Shown: one piece after another, positions 33,935 to 42,045 of the stretch
How the letters are laid out: each line of letters opens with the position of its first letter
How positions within the stretch are numbered: the first letter of the stretch is position 1
DNA from: Streptomyces sp. CB01249
Lineage (GTDB): Bacteria; Actinomycetota; Actinomycetes; Streptomycetales; Streptomycetaceae
DNA: 64,000 bases
Assembly: GCF_001905735.1 (NCBI RefSeq)
Contig: NZ_LISW01000007.1
Location: 23,600 to 87,599, forward strand
Direction of reading: 5' to 3'
The notes under the pieces: model-generated
Databases searched by the model: none
What the model saw: only the letters and a program-made list of their open reading frames with translations
Told to the model about the DNA's origin: nothing
Position numbers and translations under genes: made by a program

Positions 33935-35107
33935 TCAGACCACGCGGGCGCCGGCCCGCCACACCTCGTGGACCAGCGGCACGCCCGGCCGGTACGCGAG
34001 GTGGACGTGGCTGGGCGCGTCCAGGATCACCAGGTCGGCGCGGGCGCCCGGGGCGAGGCGGCCGACGTCGTCGCGCCGCAGGGCCGCCGCACCGCCCGCC
34101 GTAGCGGACCAGACGGCCTCGTCCGGGGTCATGCCCATGTCCCGCACGGCGAGGGCGACGCAGAACGGCACGGACGAGGTGAACGAGGAGCCCGGGTTGC
34201 AGTCCGTGGACAGGGCGACGGTGGCGCCCGCGTCGAGCAGCCTGCGGGCGTCCGGCCAGGCGGCGCGGGTGGAGAACTCGGCGCCGGGCAGCAGCGTCGC
34301 GACGGTGTCCGACTGGGCCAGGGCGTCCACGTCCGCGTCGGTGAGGTGGGTGCAGTGGTCGGCGGACGCGGCGTCGAGCTCCACGGCGAGCTGGACTCCG
34401 GGGCCGTGGCCGAGCTGGTTGGCGTGGACCCGGGGGTGCAGGCCCCGGGCGCGGCCCGCGGTGAGGATCGCCCGCGCCTGGTCGCCGTCGAAGGCGCCGC
34501 GCTCGCAGAAGACGTCGATCCAGCGGGCGTACGGGGCGCAGGCGTCGAGCATCGGTCCGGTGACCAGGTCCACGTATCCGGCGGGGTCGTCGGCGTAGTC
34601 CGGGGAGACGATGTGCGCGCCGAGGAAGGTGACCTCGTCGGTGTGGCGGGCGGCGATGCGCAGGGCGCGGGCCTCGTCCTCGACGGTGAGGCCGTAGCCG
34701 GACTTGGTCTCGAAGGTGGTGGTGCCCTGGCGCAGCGCCTCGGCGAGGTAGCGGGCGACGTTGGCGGAGAGCTGCTCGTCGGTCGCGGCGCGGGTGGCGG
34801 CGACGGTGGTGCGGATGCCGCCCGCGCTGTACGGGCGGCCGGACATCCGGGCGTTGAACTCCTGGGTGCGGTCGCCCGCGAAGACCAGGTGGGAGTGGGA
34901 GTCCACGAAGCCGGGGATCACGGCCCGGCCGCCCGCGTCGACGGCGTTGTCAGTGACGGGTGCTTTGCTGGACGCACCGGTCCAGACGACGCGGTCGCCC
35001 TCGATGACGACGGCGGCGTCCTGGATCAGCCCGAGGGGGGACTCGTCGCCGAGGGAGGGGTCGTTGGTGACCAGTGCGGAGATGTGGGTGATGGCGGTCG
35101 TCGTCAT
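33935..35107 (-). CDS. hutI: imidazolonepropionase
   Basis: 390 residues from ATG 35107. Metal-dependent amidohydrolase: FVDSHSHLVFAGDRTQEF with the HxH metal site, YSAGGIRTTVAATRAA, TTTFETKSGYGLTVEDE, HANQLGHGPGVQLA and ALSTDCNPGSSFT. Hydrolyses 4-imidazolone-5-propionate to N-formimidoyl-L-glutamate, third step of histidine breakdown. Last gene of the hutU unit, 71 nt after the deiminase gene. Confidence 0.95.
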   Translation of the reverse strand: MTTTAITHISALVTNDPSLGDESPLGLIQDAAVVIEGDRVVWTGASSKAPVTDNAVDAGGRAVIPGFVDSHSHLVFAGDRTQEFNARMSGRPYSAGGIRTTVAATRAATDEQLSANVARYLAEALRQGTTTFETKSGYGLTVEDEARALRIAARHTDEVTFLGAHIVSPDYADDPAGYVDLVTGPMLDACAPYARWIDVFCERGAFDGDQARAILTAGRARGLHPRVHANQLGHGPGVQLAVELDAASADHCTHLTDADVDALAQSDTVATLLPGAEFSTRAAWPDARRLLDAGATVALSTDCNPGSSFTSSVPFCVALAVRDMGMTPDEAVWSATAGGAAALRRDDVGRLAPGARADLVILDAPSHVHLAYRPGVPLVHEVWRAGARVV

Positions 35108-35178
35108 CGGGGGACTGCTCTCCTTGCGTGGGAGCCGGTGGGTGTGCGCCGGGGTGCCGCCATGGGGTGTCCTGCCGC

Positions 35179-36564
35179 TCAGGGCCGCAGCGCGCCGATG
35201 GCCTGGGCGAGCGCTTGCGGGACGTCGTCCACCAGCGTGTGCCGCCCGTCGCGTACGAGGTGGCGCCCCGCCACCACGGTGTGGCGGACGTCCGCTGCGG
35301 AGGCGGCGAATACGGCGGTCTCCGCTGCCAGCCGGGGCACCGGTCCCGCTGTCCTGACGGAGTCGAGCGCGATGGTCACCAGGTCGGCGGGGGCGCCTGC
35401 TTCGAGGACGCCCGCTTCGGGCCGGCCGAGCGCGGCGTGGCCGTCGGCGGAGGCGGCGCGCAGCAGGGCGGCGGCCGTCCAGTGGCCGCGCCTGCGGGTG
35501 CGCAGGCGTTCGTCGAGCTCCATCGCGCGGGCCTCCTCGAAGAGGTCGATCACCGCGTGGCTGTCGCTGCCGAGCGAGAGCGGGGACCCGGCCTGCTGGA
35601 GGGCGGCCGCGGGGCCGATGCCGTCGGCGAGGTCCCGTTCGGTCGTCGGGCACATGCAGGTGCCGGTGGACGTGGAGCCGAGGAGGGCGATGTCCTCGTC
35701 GGTGAGATGGGTGTTGTGGACGCCGGTGGTGCGGGGTCCGAGGACGCCGTGGTCGGCGAGGAGCCGGGCCGGGGTGCGTCCGTGGGCGGCGAGGCAGGCG
35801 TCGTTCTCGGCGGTCTGCTCGGAGAGGTGGACGTGCAGGGGGGCCTGCCGCTCCTCGGCCCAGCGGGCGACGGTGGAGAGCTGCCCGGCCGGGACCGCGC
35901 GCACGGAGTGGACGGCGGCGCCGATGACCGTGTGGTCGTCGCCCTTGAGGAGGGCGGCGCGTTCGGCCCAGGCGTCGGCGGTCCCGTCGCTGAAGCGCGC
36001 CTGGTGCCGGTCGGGTGCGCGGTGGTCGTCGGGCCCGGAGCCGAATCCGGCGGAGAGGTAGGCGGTGTCGAGCAGGGTGATCCGGATGCCGGCCGCGCGG
36101 GCGGCCGCGATCAGGGCCTCGCCCATGGCGTTGGGGTTGTCGTAGGGCGTGCCGCCGGGCGCGTGGTGCAGATAGTGGAATTCGCCGACCGCGGTGATGC
36201 CGGCGAGCGCCATCTCCGCGTACACCGCGCGGGCGAGCGCGTAGTAGCTGTCGGGCGTGAGCCGGGACGCGACCTGGTACATGGTCTCGCGCCAGGTCCA
36301 GAAGGTGCCCGAGCCGACCTGGACGGTGGAGCGCAGGGCGCGGTGGAAGGCGTGCGAGTGGGTGTTGGCCAGGCCGGGCAGGGTGAGCCCGCGCAGCGCG
36401 GTGGCGCCGGGCGGGGCCGCTTCCACTCCGGTGCGTACGCGGGCGATCCGCCCGTCGGCCACGTCCAGGGCGACGCCCGGCTCGACATGGGTGCCGAGCC
36501 AGGCGTGGGACAGCCAGTACGTCTCGGTGACGGGTGTGCCCGTCGCCTCCGTCGTCAGCGGCAC
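35179..36564 (-). CDS. formimidoylglutamate deiminase
   Basis: 461 residues. Amidohydrolase of the HutF type: LPGLANTHSHAFHRALRSTVQVGSGTFWTWRETMY, with HSHAFHR as the metal-binding and family signature, HYLHH-like EFHYLHHAPGGTPYDNPNAMG, PLHVHLSEQTAENDACL, VHNTHLTDEDIALL and SLGSDSHAVIDLFEEARAMEL (quoted in parts). Deiminates N-formimidoyl-L-glutamate to N-formyl-L-glutamate plus ammonia. Overlaps the upstream M20 gene by 10 nt, so the two are coupled. Confidence 0.9.
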   Translation of the reverse strand: MPLTTEATGTPVTETYWLSHAWLGTHVEPGVALDVADGRIARVRTGVEAAPPGATALRGLTLPGLANTHSHAFHRALRSTVQVGSGTFWTWRETMYQVASRLTPDSYYALARAVYAEMALAGITAVGEFHYLHHAPGGTPYDNPNAMGEALIAAARAAGIRITLLDTAYLSAGFGSGPDDHRAPDRHQARFSDGTADAWAERAALLKGDDHTVIGAAVHSVRAVPAGQLSTVARWAEERQAPLHVHLSEQTAENDACLAAHGRTPARLLADHGVLGPRTTGVHNTHLTDEDIALLGSTSTGTCMCPTTERDLADGIGPAAALQQAGSPLSLGSDSHAVIDLFEEARAMELDERLRTRRRGHWTAAALLRAASADGHAALGRPEAGVLEAGAPADLVTIALDSVRTAGPVPRLAAETAVFAASAADVRHTVVAGRHLVRDGRHTLVDDVPQALAQAIGALRP

Positions 36565-37886
36565 GCGAGACCTTCCAGTACGTCGGCGAGTGCGATGACC
36601 CCGGCCACGCAGTCGTCCTCGGCGGCGTGTTCGGCCGGCGAGTGCGAGACCCCGGTCGGGTTCCGTACGAACAGCATGGCGGTCGGGACCGAAGCGGACA
36701 AAATACCCGCGTCGTGCCCGGCGCCGGTGCCGAGCACGGGGACCGGGCGCCCAGTGGCGTGGGCGGACCCCTTGAGCAGGGCGGACAGCTCGTCGCGCAG
36801 GGCGTGCCGGAACTCGACCACGGGCGTGAACGACTCGCGGACGACGTCGAGGCTGATGCCGGCCCGCTCCGCGTGCTCCCGGGCGGCGCGCTCGACGGCG
36901 GCGACGACGGTGTCCAGGGTGTCCTGGTCGGCGGCGCGCGAGTCGAGCCAGCCGCGTACGAGGGACGGGATCGCGTTGACCCCGTTGGGCTCCACGGCGA
37001 CCTTGCCGAAGGTGGCGAGGGCGCCCGCGAGTTCCGCCTCCCGCCGGGCGGCGATGACGGTCTCGGCGTACGTGAGCATCGGGTCCCGGCGGTCGGCGAG
37101 CCGGGTGGTGCCCGCGTGGTTGGCCTCGCCCCGGAAGTCGAACCGCCAGCGCCCGTGCGGCCAGATCGCGGAGGCGATGCCGACGGGGTCGCCGGAGAGG
37201 TCGAGGGCGCGGCCCTGCTCGACGTGGAGCTCCACGAAGGCGCCGATCCGGGCGAGCCGTTCGGGGTCGGGGCCGATGGCGTCGGGGTCGTGCCCGGCGG
37301 CGGCCATGGCCTGCGGAAGGGTGACGCCGCCCGCGTCGCGCAGTTGGTGCGCGGCCTCGACGGTCAGCTGTCCGGCGGCGAGCCGGGAGCCGACGCAGGC
37401 GAGGCCGAACCTGGCCCCCTCCTCGTCACCGAAGTTGGTGATGGCCAGCGGCTTGGTGAACTCCACTCCCCTGCGGCGGAGTTCATCGAGCGCGGCGAAC
37501 GAGGAGACGACGCCGAGCGGCCCGTCGAAGGCACCGCCGTCGGGCACGGAGTCGAGGTGCGAGCCCGTGACGACGGCGTCCCCGGCGAACGGGTCCCCGA
37601 GCCAGGCCCACTGGTTGCCGTTCCGGTCGGTCTCCAGGGTCAGCCCCCGCGCCTCGGCCTGCGCCCGGAACCACTCCCGGCACTCGGCATCGGCCCCGGT
37701 CCATGCGTACCGCCGATACCCCCCGCTGCCGGGGTGCCGCCCGATGGGCGCAAGCTCCCTCCACATCTCCTGGAAAGACGCTTGTTGTGGGCATTCGTTC
37801 CGCAGGGCGGAACGGGTGGGCACAACGGAACCCGCACCCGGCGTCGGGCTCGCACCGCCCCCCTGCGCAGCCGGAGGCAGACTCAC
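36555..37886 (-). CDS. M20-family allantoate amidohydrolase-like enzyme
   Basis: 443 residues from ATG 37886, overlapping the hutU stop as ATGA; MWRELAPIG at 37766 is an alternative start near the family's usual N-terminus. Binuclear zinc hydrolase of the N-carbamoyl-L-amino acid hydrolase/allantoate group: VVTGSHLDSVPDGGAFDGPLG (His110 and Asp), NFGDEEGARF (Glu155/156), FVELHVEQGRALD and GTGAGHDAGILSASVP. These enzymes act on N-carbamoyl or ureido acids. Placed between hutU and the deiminase, it may instead hydrolyse N-formylglutamate, the step lacking a standard HutG here; that is inference. Confidence 0.88.
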   Translation of the reverse strand: MSLPPAAQGGGASPTPGAGSVVPTRSALRNECPQQASFQEMWRELAPIGRHPGSGGYRRYAWTGADAECREWFRAQAEARGLTLETDRNGNQWAWLGDPFAGDAVVTGSHLDSVPDGGAFDGPLGVVSSFAALDELRRRGVEFTKPLAITNFGDEEGARFGLACVGSRLAAGQLTVEAAHQLRDAGGVTLPQAMAAAGHDPDAIGPDPERLARIGAFVELHVEQGRALDLSGDPVGIASAIWPHGRWRFDFRGEANHAGTTRLADRRDPMLTYAETVIAARREAELAGALATFGKVAVEPNGVNAIPSLVRGWLDSRAADQDTLDTVVAAVERAAREHAERAGISLDVVRESFTPVVEFRHALRDELSALLKGSAHATGRPVPVLGTGAGHDAGILSASVPTAMLFVRNPTGVSHSPAEHAAEDDCVAGVIALADVLEGLACR

Positions 37887-39544
37887 GCGTCGCCCTCCCG
37901 CATCGGCACCCGCACACCCTTGTCCGAAGCCACCTCTTCCGCGATGTCGTACCCCGCGTCCACGTGCCGGATCACCCCCATGCCCGGGTCATTCGTCAGC
38001 ACCCGCCGGATCTTCTCGCCGGCCAGCGGCGTGCCGTCGGCGACGGTCACCTGTCCGGCGTGGATGGACCGGCCCATGCCGACCCCGCCGCCGTGGTGCA
38101 GGGAGACCCAGGAGGCGCCGGACGCCACGTTGACCATGGCGTTCAGCAGCGGCCAGTCGGCGATCGCGTCGGAGCCGTCGAGCATGGCCTCGGTCTCGCG
38201 GTACGGGGAGGCGACGGACCCGCAGTCCAGGTGGTCGCGCCCGATCGCCAGCGGCGCCGCGAGTTCGCCGCTCGCCACCATGTCGTTGAAGCGCTCGCCG
38301 GCCCGGTCGCGTTCGCCGTAGCCGAGCCAGCAGATCCGGGCGGGCAGGCCCTGGAAGTGGACGCGCTCGCCGGCCATCTTGATCCAGCGGTGCAGGGACT
38401 CGTTCTCCGGGAAGAGTTCGAGCAGCGCCTTGTCCGTCTTGTGGATGTCGGACGCCTCGCCGGACAGGGCCGCCCATCGGAACGGGCCCTTCCCCTCGCA
38501 GAACAGCGGCCGGATGTAGGCGGGGACGAAGCCGGGGAAGTCGAAGGCCCGCTCGTATCCGGCGAGCTGCGCCTCGCCCCGGATCGAGTTGCCGTAGTCG
38601 AAGACCTCCGCTCCGGCGTCCATGAAGCCGACCATCGCCTCGACGTGCCGGGCCATCGACTCGCGGGCGCGGGTGGTGAAGTCGGCGGGCTTCTCGGCGG
38701 CGTACGAGGCCATGTCGTCGAAGTCGACGCCGACCGGCAGGTAGGCCAGCGGGTCGTGCGCGCTGGTCTGGTCGGTGACGATGTCGACGGGGGCGCCCTC
38801 GGCGAGCATCCGGGGCAGCAGCTCCGCCGCGTTGCCCAAGAGGCCGATGGAGAGCGGGCGGCGGGCGTCGCGGGCCTCGACGGCGAGCTGGAGGGCGTGC
38901 TCCAGAGAGTCGGCCCTCACGTCCAGGTAGCGGTGCTCGATGCGGCGCTCGATGGCGCGCGGGTCGCAGTCGATGCAGATCGCGACGCCGTCGTTCATGG
39001 TCACGGCGAGCGGCTGGGCGCCGCCCATCCCGCCGAGCCCGGCGGTCAGGGTGATCGTGCCGGCCAGCGTCCCGCCGAACTTCTTCGCGGCGACGGCGGC
39101 GAAGGTCTCGTAGGTGCCCTGGAGGATGCCCTGGGTGCCGATGTAGATCCAGGAACCGGCGGTCATCTGGCCGTACATGGTGAGTCCGAGCGCCTCCAGG
39201 CGGCGGAACTCCTCCCAGTTCGCCCAGTCGCCGACCAGGTTGGAGTTGGCGATCAGGACGCGCGGCGCCCACTCGTGCGTCTGCATGACGCCGACCGGCC
39301 GCCCGGACTGGACGAGCATCGTCTCGTCCTGCTTGAGCGTGCGCAGCGTACGGACCATCGCGTCGAACGAGCGCCAGTCGCGGGCCGCCTTGCCGGTGCC
39401 GCCGTAGACGACGAGCTTGTCGGGGTGCTCGGCGACCTCGGGGTCGAGGTTGTTCTGGAGCATCCGCAGGGCGGCTTCCTGCTGCCATCCCAGGGCGGTC
39501 AGTTCCGTACCGCGCGGCGCCCGTACGGGGCGGGGTCCTGACAT
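37883..39544 (-). CDS. hutU: urocanate hydratase
   Basis: 553 residues, usual length. Recognisable urocanase segments: QEAALRMLQNNLDPEVAEHPDKLVVYGGTGKAARDW (NAD-binding start, in part), GRPVGVMQTHEWAPRVLIANS, MTAGSWIYIGTQGILQGTYETF, LTAGLGGMGGAQPLAVTMN and FPGFVPAYIRPLFCEGKGPFRW. Uses tightly bound NAD+ to convert urocanate to imidazolonepropionate. First gene of the cluster; a TGTGA/TCACA dyad lies just upstream. Confidence 0.97.
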   Translation of the reverse strand: MSGPRPVRAPRGTELTALGWQQEAALRMLQNNLDPEVAEHPDKLVVYGGTGKAARDWRSFDAMVRTLRTLKQDETMLVQSGRPVGVMQTHEWAPRVLIANSNLVGDWANWEEFRRLEALGLTMYGQMTAGSWIYIGTQGILQGTYETFAAVAAKKFGGTLAGTITLTAGLGGMGGAQPLAVTMNDGVAICIDCDPRAIERRIEHRYLDVRADSLEHALQLAVEARDARRPLSIGLLGNAAELLPRMLAEGAPVDIVTDQTSAHDPLAYLPVGVDFDDMASYAAEKPADFTTRARESMARHVEAMVGFMDAGAEVFDYGNSIRGEAQLAGYERAFDFPGFVPAYIRPLFCEGKGPFRWAALSGEASDIHKTDKALLELFPENESLHRWIKMAGERVHFQGLPARICWLGYGERDRAGERFNDMVASGELAAPLAIGRDHLDCGSVASPYRETEAMLDGSDAIADWPLLNAMVNVASGASWVSLHHGGGVGMGRSIHAGQVTVADGTPLAGEKIRRVLTNDPGMGVIRHVDAGYDIAEEVASDKGVRVPMREGDA

Positions 39545-39563
39545 GGCGGTGCCTCCTCGCGAC

Positions 39564-39582
39564 TGTGATTTTTCTATTCACA
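39564..39582. promoter_or_regulatory. operator-like dyad TGTGA-N9-TCACA
   Basis: TGTGA (39564-39568) and TCACA (39578-39582) flank an A/T-rich 9-nt centre, 19 bp upstream of the hutU start codon. It lies where a repressor would block transcription or early elongation. The regulator is not known from this window. Confidence 0.45.
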
Positions 39583-39777
39583 TCTTGAGCCGATGAATAC
39601 GTCCAGTCAACAGGCGGGGCCGCGGGGCTCCCCGGCACGTCACAAGCCGTACGCGGCGGGGCATTCTCCACCACCCGCCCGCATGTACCGATGGAAAATG
39701 CCAGAACCTCCACCGGGAGAGAGCACGATGCGTAACCTCAGGGTCACAGCCGAACACCGTGTCGGAGGGGAATCCGC

Positions 39778-40185
39778 GTGCCCGGAATCGACGAGTGCCT
39801 GCTCGACGTCATGAGACTGCCCGGTGCCAGGGGCGCCGCCGTTGTCGACTGGACGAGCGGTCTGGCCCTCGGCACCGTCGGCGACTCGCCCAACGGCGAT
39901 CACGAGGCCACCGCGGCGGAGACGGCGGAGGTGGCGCGGATGGCGGCCGAACAGCCCGCCTTCGCCCTCGGCTCGCCGGAGCCGGCGGCGGGCGGGACCG
40001 GGAGCGCTCCCCCGGTCGAGGACGTCATCGTCACGACCCGCGCCGGGTACCACATCCTCCGGTTCGTGGAGACGGACTTCGACAGCAGCGTCTTCCTCCA
40101 CCTGTGGCTGGACCGCGCCGAGGGCAACCTCGCGCTGGCCCGGATACGCATCGGCGAGATCGCCGAGCGGCTGGTCCTCGCATGA
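39778..40185 (+). CDS. roadblock-like protein A
   Basis: 135 residues from GTG 39778. Pattern AAVVDWTSGLALGTVGDSP at the start and VEDVIVTTRAGYHILRFVE ... VFLHLWLDRAEGNLALARIRIGEI at the end align by eye with the protein at 41550, so the two are paralogues of a roadblock/LC7-like fold (helix, five strands, long last helix). It carries an extra Ala/Glu-rich insert in the middle. First gene of a four-gene operon; overlaps the next by 4 nt (ATGA). Roadblock proteins usually regulate small GTPases, but none is encoded here. Confidence 0.7.
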   Translation: MPGIDECLLDVMRLPGARGAAVVDWTSGLALGTVGDSPNGDHEATAAETAEVARMAAEQPAFALGSPEPAAGGTGSAPPVEDVIVTTRAGYHILRFVETDFDSSVFLHLWLDRAEGNLALARIRIGEIAERLVLA

Positions 40186-40973
40186 CCGCCGCCGCCCTCG
40201 CGGACGAGACCGCGGCGCCCGTGCTCTCCCCGATGCTCCAGCGGCTCGCCGCCGAACGGGCCACCGGTGCCCTGATGCGCGACCGGGGCACGCTGTACCT
40301 CGCCGACGGCAAGGTCGTCCACGCCGAGTCCCCCGCGACGCCCGGGATCGACGTCCTGCTCACCCGGGGCGGTGCGCTGCGCCGCGAGGGCTGGTGGGAC
40401 GCGGTCGCCGAGGCGGGGGCCGGGCAGCGGGTCGGCCGGCATCTCGTGGACAGCGGCCGGGTGCCGGGCGGCGCGCTGGAGCTGTGCCACCTGGGCGCCC
40501 TGTACGACGCGGCCTTCTTCGCCCTCGCGCCGACCCGGACCCCGGCGCGCTTCCGGTACGGGGTCGCGCACTGGATCGGCCCCGTGCGGCCGGTCCCGGT
40601 GGACGCCGTGCAGCGCGAGACCCTGCGGCGCCGCGAGCTGCTGGACCGGATCTGGCCGGACGCGGCGGTGGACACGGCCCCGCTGACGCGGACGGGCCTG
40701 CCGTCCGACGCGCCCGTGCCGGTGGGCCGGGGCCGCGTGCTGGAACGCGTGGACGGGGTGCGTACGGCCACCGGCATCGCGCAGGAGCTCGGCAGGTCGG
40801 CGTTCCACGTCCTGGTCGACCTGCGGCGGCTCGCGGCGGCCGGGCTGGTCGAGCCGGTCGCACCGGCGGCCCCGGGCGCCCCGGACCCGGGCCGGATCAC
40901 GTTCCCCGAGGTCACGGCCGACCCCGACGTCGCCCTGCTGCGCCGGCTCCGAGACGCATTGGAGGCCCTGTGA
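40182..40973 (+). CDS. PATAN/DUF4388-like protein with C-terminal winged helix
   Basis: 263 residues from ATG 40182. Residues about 15-60 (MLQRLAAERATGALMRDRGTLYLADGKVVHAESP, in part) match the DUF4388/PATAN pattern of a strand pair ending in DGKVVHAE, seen in bacterial signalling proteins. The middle segment resembles a helical extension. Residues about 190-225 (VLERVDGVRTATGIAQELGRSAFHVLVDLRRLAAAGLV) look like a winged helix. Overlaps both neighbours by 4 nt. Likely scaffold or regulator working with the roadblock proteins; no enzyme motif seen. Confidence 0.68.
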   Translation: MTAAALADETAAPVLSPMLQRLAAERATGALMRDRGTLYLADGKVVHAESPATPGIDVLLTRGGALRREGWWDAVAEAGAGQRVGRHLVDSGRVPGGALELCHLGALYDAAFFALAPTRTPARFRYGVAHWIGPVRPVPVDAVQRETLRRRELLDRIWPDAAVDTAPLTRTGLPSDAPVPVGRGRVLERVDGVRTATGIAQELGRSAFHVLVDLRRLAAAGLVEPVAPAAPGAPDPGRITFPEVTADPDVALLRRLRDALEAL

Positions 40974-41467
40974 TACGCGCGCTCAGACAGCGTGCCGGAA
41001 GGAGACAGCTGATGGTGCCCGAAGCCGAAGCGCAGGACGTCCTCGCCGAGCTCCAGCGGTTACGGGCACGGGTCCCGCTCCTCTCGGGTGCGCTGGCGGC
41101 CAGCACCGACGGGCTCGTCCTGGCGCACGACACCCCGGGCGTGGAGGCCGAGGGGGTCGCCGCCCTCACCGCCGCCGCGCTCGGCGTCGCGATCCGGATG
41201 ACCGAGGCGACCGGGCGGAACGGCTTCCGTGAACTGCTCGTGCGCGGCGAGGCGGGCTACGTCGCGACGTACGCGGCAGGGTCCCAGGCCGTCCTGACCC
41301 TGCTCGCCGAGGACCGGATCAACGTCGGCCGGCTCCATCTGGAGGGCCGCCGGGCCGGCTCCCGCATCGGCGAACTGATCGACCGCGCCCTGGCCCGGGC
41401 CCCGCAGCCGGCCCCCGCGCCCCGCGCCCCGCAGCAGCCGGGCGCCCTCCCGCAGCGCCCTACCTGA
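40970..41467 (+). CDS. roadblock/LC7 domain protein B with TTA codon
   Basis: 165 residues from GTG 40970 (GTGA overlap). A full roadblock domain spans about 22-125: VPLLSGALAASTDGLVLAHDTPGVEAEGVAALTAAALGVAIRM and VLTLLAEDRINVGRLHLEGRRAGSRIGELI (quoted in part), followed by a Pro/Ala/Gln-rich tail. Leu31 is TTA (41060-41062), so translation should depend on the UAA leucine tRNA. GGAAGGAGACAG before ATG 41012 (MVPEAEAQ) offers an internal start, but the TTA lies after it, so it stays in both versions. Confidence 0.8.
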   Translation: MIRALRQRAGRRQLMVPEAEAQDVLAELQRLRARVPLLSGALAASTDGLVLAHDTPGVEAEGVAALTAAALGVAIRMTEATGRNGFRELLVRGEAGYVATYAAGSQAVLTLLAEDRINVGRLHLEGRRAGSRIGELIDRALARAPQPAPAPRAPQQPGALPQRPT

Positions 41468-41549
41468 GCCTCGGCGGAACCACCGGCACCACCCGCACCA
41501 CGCAACGGAACCGGCCGCAGTGGCCGGTCAGAGAAAGGGAGCACCACTC

Positions 41550-41924
41550 ATGGCGAACACCGAAGCGTCACTCAAGGAAGCGATGTCGTCCATCGAGGGC
41601 ACCACCGGTGTCGCCCTCGTGGACTACACGAGCGGCATGGCGCTGGGCACCCTCGGCGGCGGCAAGGACTTCAACCTGGAGGTCGCGGCGGCCGGCAACA
41701 CCGACGTCGTACGCGCCAAGCTCCGCACCATGGAGCACCTGGGCATCAAGGACGAGATCGAGGACATCCTGATCACCCTGGGCACCCAGTACCACCTGAT
41801 CCGCCTCCTCAAGACCCGCGGCAACAACGGCCTGTTCCTCTACCTGGTCCTCGACGGCAGCCGCGCCAACCTGGCCATGGCCCGCCACCAGCTGAAGAAG
41901 ATCGAGGCGGACCTGGAGGTCTGA
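41550..41924 (+). CDS. roadblock-like protein C
   Basis: 124 residues from ATG 41550 (AAAGGGAG upstream). SLKEAMSSIEGTTGVALVDY, TSGMALGTLGGGKDFNL, IEDILITLGTQYHLIRLLK and LFLYLVLDGSRANLAMARHQ form a compact roadblock-like domain. Paralogue of protein A without its insert. Separated from protein B by 82 nt, so it may have its own promoter or simply end the operon. Family members are common and strongly conserved in Streptomyces but of unknown function to me. Confidence 0.78.
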   Translation: MANTEASLKEAMSSIEGTTGVALVDYTSGMALGTLGGGKDFNLEVAAAGNTDVVRAKLRTMEHLGIKDEIEDILITLGTQYHLIRLLKTRGNNGLFLYLVLDGSRANLAMARHQLKKIEADLEV

Positions 41925-42045
41925 GGGGGCGGCTCCGCCGCCGGGGCGCGGGACCGGGTCGCCGGTCTCCGCCCCATGCCCCGGCCCCGGGCGCGGGGTT
42001 CCGTCCTCAGACGCCGGACGGGCCGGCTTTTCCGCACTACTCCGC

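Noticed and set aside
35128..38133. A 1001-codon plus-strand frame opposite the hut genes.
   Set aside because: The minus-strand genes here have clear catalytic motifs and overlaps; the plus frame has a low-complexity translation.
39593..39814. Small plus-strand gene between hutU and the roadblock operon.
   Set aside because: No ribosome site, no recognisable sequence, and it overlaps the well-supported start at 39778.
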